NCBI GenBank assembly: GCA_029239935.1 | Contig: JARBTY010000011.1 | Location: 1 to 40,251 of the forward strand | DNA length: 40,251 bases | From: Clostridia bacterium | GTDB taxonomy: Bacteria > Bacillota_A > Clostridia > Lachnospirales > Cellulosilyticaceae | Direction of reading: 5' to 3' | In this document: positions 8,783-15,602 of the stretch, in pieces | Layout: the number at the start of each line of letters is the position of its first letter | Numbering within the stretch: position 1 is the stretch's first letter | The notes under the pieces: model-generated | Told to the model about the DNA's origin: nothing | The model's database searches: none | Seen by the model: only the letters and a program-made list of their open reading frames with translations | Program-made: the position numbers and the translations under genes

Positions 8783-9492
8783 AGCATATTTCTCATCTTT
8801 TTAAGAATTCTTTTCTCTATCCTTGATACCTGCACCTGGGATATATCCAGTAAAGAGGCGATTTCCGTCTGGGTACGATCCTCAAAATACCTCAACATAA
8901 TAATTTGTTTTTCTATAGGCAGCAGATATTTTATAAGTTCTGATATCACTATTTTATCAATTAAATTGTTTTGCTGTGTTGGCGCCTGATCAATTTTATC
9001 AGACAAAGTGATCGGTTTGCCATCCCCTTGATAAATCACTGCATTTAAAGATTCTATCTCTGCATTGGACTCCAGTGCCTCAACAATTTCCTCTACCCCT
9101 ATATCAAGCCCGGCTGCAATTTCCCCAAGGGTCGGTTCCCTGTTAAGCTCTCTGATTAGTTCTTCTTTTAACATCTTTACACGATACGCTGTTTCCTTTA
9201 AAGAACGGCTTACTTTAATCATGCCATCATCTCTAAGAAACCTTTTTATTTCCCCCACAATCATTGGTACAGCATAAGTGGAAAATTTCACATTAAAGCT
9301 TAGGTCAAATTTCTCTATACTTTTTAGGAGTCCAATACTCCCTATTTGACATAAGTCTTCCATATCATAACCACGATTCCCAAACCTTCTTACTAAACTC
9401 CAAACAAGGCCCATATTCTCTTGCACTAAGAGGCCTCTTGCATCGTTATCTCCTTCTTGCGCTCTCTTAATAAGCTCTAGGGTACGATCCAT
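8767..9492 (-). CDS. sigF: RNA polymerase sigma-F factor (SpoIIAC)
   Basis: Sigma-F drives forespore-specific transcription just after asymmetric division. The 241-residue protein is a sigma-70 member with region 2 (GLVWSLVRRFGNRGYDMEDLCQIGSIGLLKSIEKFD and KFSTYAVPMIVGEIKRFLRDDG), region 3 (PTLGEIAAGLDIGVEEIVEAL) and region 4 with the helix-turn-helix RTQTEIASLLDISQVQVSRIEKR. The RFLRDDGMIKVSRSLKE segment is typical of the sigma-F/sigma-G/sigma-B group. It is third in the conserved order spoIIAA-spoIIAB-sigF, with a GGTGGGATAAA leader before the ATG. The identity is fixed by the operon; the protein alone could be confused with sigma-G. Confidence 0.97.
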   Translation of the reverse strand: MDRTLELIKRAQEGDNDARGLLVQENMGLVWSLVRRFGNRGYDMEDLCQIGSIGLLKSIEKFDLSFNVKFSTYAVPMIVGEIKRFLRDDGMIKVSRSLKETAYRVKMLKEELIRELNREPTLGEIAAGLDIGVEEIVEALESNAEIESLNAVIYQGDGKPITLSDKIDQAPTQQNNLIDKIVISELIKYLLPIEKQIIMLRYFEDRTQTEIASLLDISQVQVSRIEKRILKKMRNMLTDKD

Positions 9493-9523
9493 TTTATCCC
9501 ACCTTTCCCCAGGTTATAAACCA

Positions 9524-9952
9524 CTATACCCCAAGAGACTTCTTCATCTTTATAGTTGTCCCATTACCTACCTCAGAAAAGACCTGTATTTCATCCATCA
9601 TGGACTGCATCACTGTAAAACCAAGTCCTGCTCTCTCCTCATCTGCTGAGGTTGTATAGAGTGCTGTCATAGCTTCTTCTATATCTGCTATTCCTTTTCC
9701 ATAATCAATCACTTCTATACTAACTATTTCATCCTCATACGCACATTTTATACATATCTCGTAATCTTCACTATTGTCATAGCCATGTATAATACTATTT
9801 GTAACTGCCTCAGATACAGCCATTTTAATATCATATAATTCTTCTACTGTCGGATCCAGTTGTGATATAAAAGCTGCTACAGCCACCCGTGCAAATGATT
9901 CGTTTAATGAGTTACTTGAAAATTGTATTTGCATACTATTTCTCTTTGGCAT
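9524..9952 (-). CDS. spoIIAB: Anti-sigma F factor and protein kinase SpoIIAB
   Basis: SpoIIAB binds and inhibits sigma-F and phosphorylates SpoIIAA. The 142-residue protein has a GHKL ATPase fold: N-box EAVTNSIIHGY, G1 box DYGKGIADIEEA and G2 box ERAGLGFTVMQSMMD. Length matches the family. A TTG codon just upstream is also in frame, but the ATG at 9952 sits at better distance from AGGGGG and gives MPKRNSMQIQFSSNS, so it is chosen. It is 23 bases downstream of spoIIAA and 31 bases upstream of sigF. Confidence 0.96.
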   Translation of the reverse strand: MPKRNSMQIQFSSNSLNESFARVAVAAFISQLDPTVEELYDIKMAVSEAVTNSIIHGYDNSEDYEICIKCAYEDEIVSIEVIDYGKGIADIEEAMTALYTTSADEERAGLGFTVMQSMMDEIQVFSEVGNGTTIKMKKSLGV

Positions 9953-9975
9953 CAATATGTCCCCCTAAGTTAAAA

Positions 9976-10314
9976 CTACGCTAAAGCTTCTAAAGCTTCT
10001 TGTTTACTTGCATAAGTCTTCATTAATTTATGAATGCCTGACATAGCTAATATTCTTTCTGCTTCTGGTGTCACATTATAAAGAGCTATTTCCCCGCCAC
10101 ATATAATAACACTTCTATATCTTCCCATCAGCATCCCTATCCCCGAACTGTCCATAAAGTTTATGTTTGCAAAATCAAAAAGAAGATTTTTGGCTCTCTT
10201 TTTTTGATATTCTCTATCTACAGTTTGTCTAATTTCAACACATGTATGGTGATCCAGTTCCCCTTCTAGGTTCACTACCAGTGTTCTATTTACCATTGCA
10301 AAATCAATACTCAA
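9976..10314 (-). CDS. spoIIAA: Anti-sigma F factor antagonist SpoIIAA
   Basis: SpoIIAA, when dephosphorylated by SpoIIE, displaces sigma-F from SpoIIAB. The 112-residue STAS-domain protein carries GELDHHTCVEIRQ and the phosphorylation site FMDSSGIGMLMGRY; by alignment with the Bacillus protein the modified serine is Ser56. The start is a TTG codon: AAGGAGGAGG lies about 8 bases upstream, and the nearby ATG at 10316-10318 is out of frame and runs into a stop at once. It is the first gene of the spoIIA operon. Confidence 0.95.
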   Translation of the reverse strand: MSIDFAMVNRTLVVNLEGELDHHTCVEIRQTVDREYQKKRAKNLLFDFANINFMDSSGIGMLMGRYRSVIICGGEIALYNVTPEAERILAMSGIHKLMKTYASKQEALEALA

Positions 10315-10352
10315 TATGCATTCCTCCTCCTTACAATATCTGGCATATCACT

Positions 10353-10381
10353 AGAATATTATAATTTCCATTTTTTGTCAA
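10353..10381 (-). promoter_or_regulatory. Candidate spoIIA promoter
   Basis: On the minus strand TTGACA (10381-10376) and TATTCT (10358-10353) are 17 bases apart, about 40 bases before the spoIIAA start. This is a sigma-A-like arrangement. In other spore formers spoIIA is read by sigma-H; a partial sigma-H-like pattern (TGGAAATT repeated in the same stretch) is also visible, so the true sigma factor is undecided. Confidence 0.4.
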
Positions 10382-10433
10382 TAAATTTCCAATTTTACTG
10401 TATATAAATATTTGAAGGAATTATTTTGCGTAT

Positions 10434-11813
10434 TTATTCTAAAGTTTTTAGTTCTCCCGATGCCCAGTAGGCTTCGTTTGTCCCAGGATGTTCTTTAATG
10501 ACTGTATCAAAATAGTACTTAGCCTTTTCCACACTGCCTTGCCCTTTTTCAGCACGCCCCAAATAATACAGGCTTTTTCTAAGTATTTGTCCGGTGGGCT
10601 CATATAAAATAGCTTTTTCTAGTTTTGATTTTGACTCACTGAACTCTCCTTGGTTAAGTTGTTGATAACCCTCATCACATAGGATAGCTGCGGCTTTTGC
10701 ATAAACCTCTTCTTTTAATGCCTGATATGCTGTTAATCCTTTTTCATCTAAAAGTGAGGGTGCCACATTATATAACACTTCCGCTGATGCTGTCCACTCC
10801 TTGTTGTTTTTTAAAACGGCTGCTTCACTCACCTTTTGCTGCTGCGCCATCTTTGAGCTGGTTAGTTCTATCTCCTGTTTTTCTTGTGCCATCTTTTCGT
10901 TTTTCTCCTGCAGTTCTAAAAGGCTGTCTTGACTTTGTTTTCTTTCACTCTCTAATAACTGTCCTAACTTGAGTTCTGATTCCTTTAACTGTGCAATCTC
11001 ATTTTTATAATCTTTTGTACGATTGGGTAAAATGAGAGAAGCTTGTACAATAAACATAAAAAGTGCACCGACAATAAAATACACAACATAGGTTCCAAAG
11101 ATTTGACTTCGGTCAATAATCCGAGCAGGCTTTACATGATTACCTTTTACTTGCCTTGGAATATATTCAAGTTCATAAGGCTGTGCTGTAACAGTATCTT
11201 CTTTGCTCAGCATCCTAAAATAAGTCAGTGCTTTGCTGTTGGAGTGATCTATGGCCAACACATTTTTCAGTTGCTCATTTGCCTTATAAAACTGTTTCTC
11301 CTTCATGTAGCATAAGGCTAACAGATTTCTCGCTTCGACAAGCTTTGTATTTAAGCTAACAGCTTTTTTGAGCCTTATAATGGCCATATCATTGTTTTGT
11401 TGTTTAGCGTACATTAATGCTTTGTTGTAAAGCGTAATAGACTCTTTGTAAGTTGCTAATACTTTGGGAGAGTTTTGTATTTTATCAAGATACTCATTAG
11501 CAATATTGTCTTCTTTATTTAAAGAAGCACTTATAATCCATTGTTGCAGGGCAGAACCAATCTTCCCTTTCTCAAAATAAACAAGTCCCAATAGGTTTCT
11601 TGCTTGTATATGATATTTATTAAACTGAATAGCCTTTTTGAGATAAATGCTTGCCGTCGTAAGCCCTCTAGCTTGTGCTTCATGATAACCTTTTACATAA
11701 TAGGCATTACTTTTTCTATAAATTTGCTCTACCCAAACAAGGTCCTTGTGACACCCCTTACAAGTACTCTCATTTTTTACTTTTTCACCACAATATGGAC
11801 AGATATACTCCAT
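10434..11813 (-). CDS. Zinc-ribbon TPR membrane protein of unknown function
   Basis: The 459-residue protein starts MEYICPYCGEKVKNESTCKGC, a four-cysteine zinc ribbon. Residues about 40-215 form tetratricopeptide-like helical repeats (NLLGLVYFEKGKIGSALQQW, NLLALCYMKEKQFYKANEQL). One membrane segment follows at about 245-265 (YVVYFIVGALFMFIVQASLI), then a charged coiled coil to about 335 and a second set of TPR-like repeats to the C-terminus, presumably outside the cell if the ribbon is cytosolic. The layout suggests a scaffold linking a cytosolic complex to the envelope; I do not recognise a named family. It is preceded by the 50-residue gene at 11846-11998 and has an AAGGAG ribosome site. 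Confidence 0.85.
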   Translation of the reverse strand: MEYICPYCGEKVKNESTCKGCHKDLVWVEQIYRKSNAYYVKGYHEAQARGLTTASIYLKKAIQFNKYHIQARNLLGLVYFEKGKIGSALQQWIISASLNKEDNIANEYLDKIQNSPKVLATYKESITLYNKALMYAKQQNNDMAIIRLKKAVSLNTKLVEARNLLALCYMKEKQFYKANEQLKNVLAIDHSNSKALTYFRMLSKEDTVTAQPYELEYIPRQVKGNHVKPARIIDRSQIFGTYVVYFIVGALFMFIVQASLILPNRTKDYKNEIAQLKESELKLGQLLESERKQSQDSLLELQEKNEKMAQEKQEIELTSSKMAQQQKVSEAAVLKNNKEWTASAEVLYNVAPSLLDEKGLTAYQALKEEVYAKAAAILCDEGYQQLNQGEFSESKSKLEKAILYEPTGQILRKSLYYLGRAEKGQGSVEKAKYYFDTVIKEHPGTNEAYWASGELKTLE

Positions 11814-11845
11814 AGCTTTACTCCTTACATATGAATTTCTTTATA

Positions 11846-11998
11846 TTATGACTGATTGTTACTACTTTCTTTATGTAAATTAAACTCTTTTAGTATATCC
11901 ATTAAATCTTTCATATCATCTTTATCTATCCGTTCTTCTATACGTTCTACATCTAATAAAGGCTTAAATTTTTCTAATTCTTTTTTGAAATCCAGCAT
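11846..11998 (-). CDS. Small charged protein, 50 residues, unknown
   Basis: This short gene encodes MLDFKKELEKFKPLLDVERI followed by a highly charged helix ending in HKESSNNQS. A strong AAAGGAGGGG Shine-Dalgarno site lies six bases before the ATG, and the stop is 32 bases before the zinc-ribbon TPR gene, so the two are probably co-transcribed. No cysteines, signal peptide or membrane segment are present; about half the residues are charged, fitting an amphipathic helix or small adaptor. I do not recognise the family. The case for a real gene rests on the ribosome site, uninterrupted frame and tight spacing. Confidence 0.7.
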   Translation of the reverse strand: MLDFKKELEKFKPLLDVERIEERIDKDDMKDLMDILKEFNLHKESSNNQS

Positions 11999-12182
11999 TT
12001 TATCCCCTCCTTTTTCTCTAATTATTTTATCTATTATAAATTTTCATTCAATATAATAGCTTTTTATATATTAACTGACGGTTTTTTTACATTTCTTCTT
12101 AAATATTCTATTTTTATAGTACATCTATATGACTAGATTATCAACCTCAAATATCTATTTTATATTAATTTTGGCTATAATC

Positions 12183-12220
12183 TTGACACTTTTTATAAAA
12201 AAAAGTAATCTATTGATTAC
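12183..12220 (+). promoter_or_regulatory. arsR-family gene promoter and overlapping palindrome
   Basis: TTGACA (12183-12188) and TAATCT (12206-12211) are 17 bases apart. The -10 overlaps a perfect inverted repeat GTAATC-TATT-GATTAC at 12205-12220, a likely autoregulatory operator for the metal sensor that follows. GGAGGT at 12229-12234 is the ribosome site for the ATG at 12242. Confidence 0.6.
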
Positions 12221-12241
12221 AAGGTCATGGAGGTGGTTATA

Positions 12242-12598
12242 ATGCCTAGTAAATTAGAAATCTGCTCATGTACGGTGATTCATCAAGACGTGGTGGATGC
12301 TGCCAGTCATCAAATGCTTAACAACGAAGTTTCTGCTAAGCTGTCAGAACTCTTTAAAATGTTTGCAGATCCTACACGTATCAAACTATTAAATGTTCTT
12401 TATATTTCCGAAATGTGTGTTTGCGACCTGGCGGCTTGCTTAAATATGACACAATCTGCTATATCCCATCAACTGAGACTTTTAAAACTTTATAATCTCG
12501 TTAAAGCCCGTAAAGATGGAAAGGTTGTTTATTATTCTTTAGCTGATTCTCATGTAACAGATATCCTTGATAAAGGTCTTGAACATATTAATGAATAA
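12242..12598 (+). CDS. ArsR/SmtB family metal-sensing repressor
   Basis: The 118-residue winged-helix protein belongs to the ArsR/SmtB family, which releases DNA on binding metal. KMFADPTRIKLLNVL opens the domain, MTQSAISHQLRLLKLYNLV is the recognition helix and DGKVVYYSLAD the wing. Two metal sites can be read: a CadC-like alpha3N site, Cys8 and Cys10 with Cys59-Val-Cys61, and an SmtB/CzrA-like alpha5 site, Asp102, His104, His115 and Glu118. Together they suggest a Cd/Pb/Zn sensor. A longer frame begins at 12227, but that ATG overlaps the Shine-Dalgarno sequence itself, so 12242 is used. No transporter gene is adjacent; the regulated target lies elsewhere or is only itself. Confidence 0.9.
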   Translation: MPSKLEICSCTVIHQDVVDAASHQMLNNEVSAKLSELFKMFADPTRIKLLNVLYISEMCVCDLAACLNMTQSAISHQLRLLKLYNLVKARKDGKVVYYSLADSHVTDILDKGLEHINE

Positions 12599-12603
12599 AA
12601 AGA

Positions 12604-12649
12604 GCTTTAGTCGTTTAATATTTTCCAGGAAATATTAAACAGCTAAAGC
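12604..12649. terminator. Bidirectional terminator
   Basis: Arms 12604-12623 and 12630-12649 pair with a two-base internal mismatch. The arms are flanked by A-rich sequence on the left and TATTTTTATTTTTT on the right, so the hairpin can end both the ArsR gene and the converging ATP-grasp gene, whose stop codon lies inside the right arm. Confidence 0.8.
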
Positions 12650-13503
12650 CTATTTTTATTTTTTGCAATATACTCCACATAGACTTTGGCTGTATCTATA
12701 TGTCCATATTCATAAAGCGTCCTGCTTCCAACCACATCCTCTACCTCATTAAAAACAAACTCTCCTTTTTGATTAAGCATAAAATCAATACCTATAAAAT
12801 CACTTTTAAGATACTCTAAAATCCGCTTTACACTCTTTTCGTTTTCCTCTGTCAAATGATAAAGACCGGCTTGTCCGCCCAAAGAATAGTTGGATCTAAA
12901 ATCAGTTTTTGATTCTCTTTTGATGGCACCTATGATGGTGCTGCCTATGGCAAAAACCCTTATATCTATACCTACCCTGTCATTTATCTGCTGAATTAAA
13001 AAGTGGTTTTCTTTGATTTGACTTAGTGAAAAGATAATATCTTCTTTAGTTGTACATTTAAATACCTCTTCTCCTCCATGTCCAGATACACTTTTGAGTA
13101 TCACAGGATAGGTGATGTCTAAGCGGCTTACATCAAACCACGTTTTGTTTAAAAACAAAGTATCTAGGGAAGCAATGCCTAACGCATTAACCATTTGATG
13201 GGTTTTGGCTTTATCATTACATACACTGGTAACGTTATAGGCATTATAGACCTTTATGCCCATCCATTCCAAATGTTTTGCCAAAAAGCTATCCCTTGAT
13301 CTGTTAATCACTAGCTGTGGCTGTGTCTCTATGTCTTCCGCTTTGATAAATAATTTATTTTTTTGTATGCCAAAAGTAATATTTTCCTTTAATACGAGAT
13401 GGAGCTTTATACGGTGACTGTCTGCATAGGCAATCAGCTTATCAGCAAAATACCTATTTTTAATATAATCTTCTCTATTGTAAACAAGCCAAGCTTGTAT
13501 CAT
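12643..13503 (-). CDS. RimK-like ATP-grasp protein (second of a tandem pair)
   Basis: The 286-residue protein has an ATP-grasp fold of the RimK/LysX group, enzymes that form amide bonds between a carboxylate and an amine through an acylphosphate. VCNDKAKTHQMVNALGI starts the central domain, YPVILKSVSGHGGEEVF is the nucleotide-binding lysine/glycine loop, GIDIRVFAIGSTIIGAIKRES and DFRSNYSLGGQ are RimK-type core strands, and FIGIDFMLNQKGEFVFNEVED gives metal-binding acidic residues. The usual EVNxxPG-like loop is changed to NEVEDVVGSRTLY, so the catalytic metal site may differ. It overlaps the upstream paralogue by 29 bases; AAAGGAG precedes the ATG. The substrate is unknown. Confidence 0.85.
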   Translation of the reverse strand: MIQAWLVYNREDYIKNRYFADKLIAYADSHRIKLHLVLKENITFGIQKNKLFIKAEDIETQPQLVINRSRDSFLAKHLEWMGIKVYNAYNVTSVCNDKAKTHQMVNALGIASLDTLFLNKTWFDVSRLDITYPVILKSVSGHGGEEVFKCTTKEDIIFSLSQIKENHFLIQQINDRVGIDIRVFAIGSTIIGAIKRESKTDFRSNYSLGGQAGLYHLTEENEKSVKRILEYLKSDFIGIDFMLNQKGEFVFNEVEDVVGSRTLYEYGHIDTAKVYVEYIAKNKNRL

Positions 13504-14398
13504 CTTTTAACTCCTTTAAAATATATTGAAGGATGAACTCTGCCACATTAATCCCTGTACATAACTGTATGTTTTTAATATGTGCATTGGAATTCACTTC
13601 ACAAACTATCGGTTCCCCCTCTTTTCCAAATAACAAATCTACCCCTGCAAAATCCGCCCCTATTAGAGTACATACTTTAATGCTTAAGTCTTTGAAACTT
13701 TGAGGAGGATCAAAATTTTGCATCTGCCCGCCATTTGAAATATTGGCCCTAAAGTCTGTACTTGAAGTCCTCAGCATAGCCGCTACGACCTGCCCTCCGA
13801 CTATATTTAACCTGACATCTCTTCCTTTACTGCTTGCAATAAACTCTTGGTAAATGTGGGGTTTGGCAAGGATCTGACTTCGCTTAACGATCAGTTCTTC
13901 TCTATTTTGTACAAGGTAAACTTGTTCTCCAAAAGAGCCATAGCTTTCCTTCATCACTATGGGGTAAGATAATTCTCTTTCTATCTCCTTTATATACACA
14001 TCCGAATCTTCTTTCATCCCTTGAAAGACTAACGGTGCAATAAGTGTTTTGGGCATAGGTATGCCATGATAAGCCAGTTCTTGAAAAGTTTGGGATTTAT
14101 CATCACAGACAGCTATTACTTTAGAACTGTTAAACACTCTTAATCCGAGGCGCTCTAGCTGGTAAGCAAGCCTAATATCTTTATCTAAAAAAAGAACAAA
14201 ATCTGGCAGCTTAGTTATGCGGCCGCCATGTATAAATAAAACACCCGCTTGTATGCCTATTACTATTTCATTATTAAAGATCATTTCTAATTGGATACCA
14301 AGCCCTCGGGCAGATGCTTCATAAAGTTCTAAGCTCTCCATATACTTTTGGGTTTTCAGACCGCCATTAGAAATAATCCATCCTGTTAATTGGTTCAT
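13475..14398 (-). CDS. RimK-like ATP-grasp ligase (first of a tandem pair)
   Basis: The 307-residue protein is another RimK/LysX-like ATP-grasp ligase. VCDDKSQTFQELAYHGIPMPKTL begins the central domain, YPIVMKESYGSFGEQVYLV binds nucleotide, GRDVRLNIVGGQVVAAMLRT with DFRANISNGGQ is the core, and GADFAGVDLLFGKEGEPIVCEVNSNAH holds the acidic and Asn metal ligands, here close to canonical. It lacks fusion domains. The two ATP-grasp genes are distinct paralogues read from one promoter (14420-14448) with coupled translation, suggesting a heteromeric enzyme or two successive ligations. Some spore-coat proteins (YheC/YheD) are also ATP-grasp, so a sporulation role is one option. GGAG precedes the ATG. 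Confidence 0.87.
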   Translation of the reverse strand: MNQLTGWIISNGGLKTQKYMESLELYEASARGLGIQLEMIFNNEIVIGIQAGVLFIHGGRITKLPDFVLFLDKDIRLAYQLERLGLRVFNSSKVIAVCDDKSQTFQELAYHGIPMPKTLIAPLVFQGMKEDSDVYIKEIERELSYPIVMKESYGSFGEQVYLVQNREELIVKRSQILAKPHIYQEFIASSKGRDVRLNIVGGQVVAAMLRTSSTDFRANISNGGQMQNFDPPQSFKDLSIKVCTLIGADFAGVDLLFGKEGEPIVCEVNSNAHIKNIQLCTGINVAEFILQYILKELKDDTSLACLQ

Positions 14399-14419
14399 CT
14401 GTTCACTCCTTTACAGCTT

Positions 14420-14448
14420 ATTATATAATTGGTGACCCAATACTACAA
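14420..14448 (-). promoter_or_regulatory. Promoter of the ATP-grasp pair
   Basis: On the minus strand TTGTAG (14448-14443) and a perfect TATAAT (14425-14420) are separated by 17 bases, about 20 bases before the first ATP-grasp ATG. The spacer contains the near-palindrome TTGGGTCACCAA, a possible operator. Confidence 0.7.
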
Positions 14449-14485
14449 GCATGGAAATACGCCAAAACTTACCTTTAAATCCAGT

Positions 14486-14548
14486 CATCATAAAAGGCCG
14501 CTGCGCGACTAACAGCTTAAGTTAGTTACGCAGCGGCCTTTTATGATG
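14486..14548. terminator. Strong bidirectional hairpin terminator
   Basis: Two 28-base arms (14486-14513 and 14521-14548) pair with only a 2-base mismatch around a 7-base loop. The GC-rich core AAAAGGCCGCTGCG and its complement give T-tracts inside the outer stem on either strand. It ends the acidic membrane protein gene and insulates it from the ATP-grasp promoter. Confidence 0.9.
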
Positions 14549-14563
14549 CTATTGGGAGTTAGA

Positions 14564-14869
14564 TTAGCTTTCTTCTGATGCTTCTTCCTGCGCCAGCTCC
14601 AGGTCCTCCACTGCTGCATCTATTTCTTCTAAGTCTTCTTGTGCTTCTTCTGGGTCTTCCAGTTCTTCTTCCTCTTCAACAACTTCCTCCGGCAACAGCT
14701 CATCTGCCTCTAGCGGTTCTTCGACCAGTGTACCTTCTGGTTTTTCATCAAGAGCCTTTGTCCGTCCAAATTCTTCTCTTGAATACCTAGCATTAGCTAC
14801 AAATAATACCAGGCCGACTATCACCACTACAGCTACTATTATAAACATACCTATTACTTGGGTAGTCAT
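14564..14869 (-). CDS. Small single-pass membrane protein with long acidic tail
   Basis: The 101-residue protein has one hydrophobic helix at about residues 7-27 (GMFIIVAVVVIVGLVLFVAN), then a basic ARYSREEFGRTK, then a 70-residue tail in which nearly half the residues are Glu or Asp (for example EEVVEEEEELEDPEEAQEDL), ending SEES. The basic residues after the helix favour an inside location for the tail. No family is recognised. It has its own terminator at 14486-14548 and a GGGGG-type ribosome site. The tail might bind cations or basic proteins. It is of interest that the next genes encode RimK-like ligases, a family that can add glutamates, but co-function is only a guess. Confidence 0.75.
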   Translation of the reverse strand: MTTQVIGMFIIVAVVVIVGLVLFVANARYSREEFGRTKALDEKPEGTLVEEPLEADELLPEEVVEEEEELEDPEEAQEDLEEIDAAVEDLELAQEEASEES

Positions 14870-14949
14870 AACTTGTATCCCCCTTATAAATGTTTCATAC
14901 TAATACATATTCATGACTATCCCTCTTATATGACAGAATTACAATAAAA

Positions 14950-15576
14950 CTATTCCAATTTCTCTAAATGATTTTTAGAATAAGAACATCCACAATAATC
15001 TTGTCTATAAAGTCCATACACCTTGCTTAATTCAGTGGATTTTTTGTAGCCCTCTTTCTTTTTGAAATCCGAATACAAATAGGCTGTTTTATATTTTTCT
15101 TCCAGCAGGCTTCCTATTTCATTGAGTTTTGCTGCATTTTTAAGCGGGCTGATACTAAGGGTCGTTGTAAAGTAATCAAAGCCTTTTTGCTGAGCTGTTT
15201 TTGCTGTTTCTTCAAGTCTCATGCGATAGCAAAGTCCACATCTGGCTCCCCCTTCTTTTTCAGCAGCTAAGGGTTTTGTTAACTGCAGATAAGCCTCTGT
15301 GTCATAGGCTCCTTCTAAAAATGTAACGGCATATTTGACTGGCATTTTTTCGATTAAAAGTTGCTGTTCACGAGCTCTTTTGAGATATTCTTCTTTTTCA
15401 TCAATATTAGGATTGTAATAAAAAACTGTGATATGAAAATACTGTGATAAATACTCTATCACATAGCTACTGCAAGGGGCGCAGCACGAATGAAGCAATA
15501 GCGTCGGAATCTTCTCCTCCGCTGCCAGCTTTTCAAGCATACTGTCTAATACCTTTTGATAATTTATTTTATTCAT
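14950..15576 (-). CDS. queH: Epoxyqueuosine reductase QueH
   Basis: QueH performs the last step of queuosine synthesis, reducing epoxyqueuosine in tRNA; it replaces the cobalamin enzyme QueG in many anaerobes. The 208-residue protein has the family's cysteine motifs: LLLHSCCAPCSSYVIEYL near the N-terminus, GARCGLCYRMRLEETA in the middle and YCGCSYS at the C-terminus, which bind an Fe-S cluster and a second metal. FYYNPNIDEKEEYLKR and TTTLSISPLKN are also typical. An in-frame ATG at 15591 exists; 15576 is preferred because GGAAAGGATC stands just before it. It follows the TPR gene closely, so they may be co-transcribed. Confidence 0.95.
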   Translation of the reverse strand: MNKINYQKVLDSMLEKLAAEEKIPTLLLHSCCAPCSSYVIEYLSQYFHITVFYYNPNIDEKEEYLKRAREQQLLIEKMPVKYAVTFLEGAYDTEAYLQLTKPLAAEKEGGARCGLCYRMRLEETAKTAQQKGFDYFTTTLSISPLKNAAKLNEIGSLLEEKYKTAYLYSDFKKKEGYKKSTELSKVYGLYRQDYCGCSYSKNHLEKLE

Positions 15577-15602
15577 TTTGATCCTTTCCATGTAACCTCA
15601 CT

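Noticed and set aside
12227..12241. Five-codon N-terminal extension of the ArsR protein.
   Set aside because: The ATG at 12227 is part of the Shine-Dalgarno stretch that serves the ATG at 12242.
14578..14790. Plus-strand frame rich in Leu and Pro opposite the acidic protein gene.
   Set aside because: It is the antisense shadow of a Glu-rich coding sequence and has no ribosome site.
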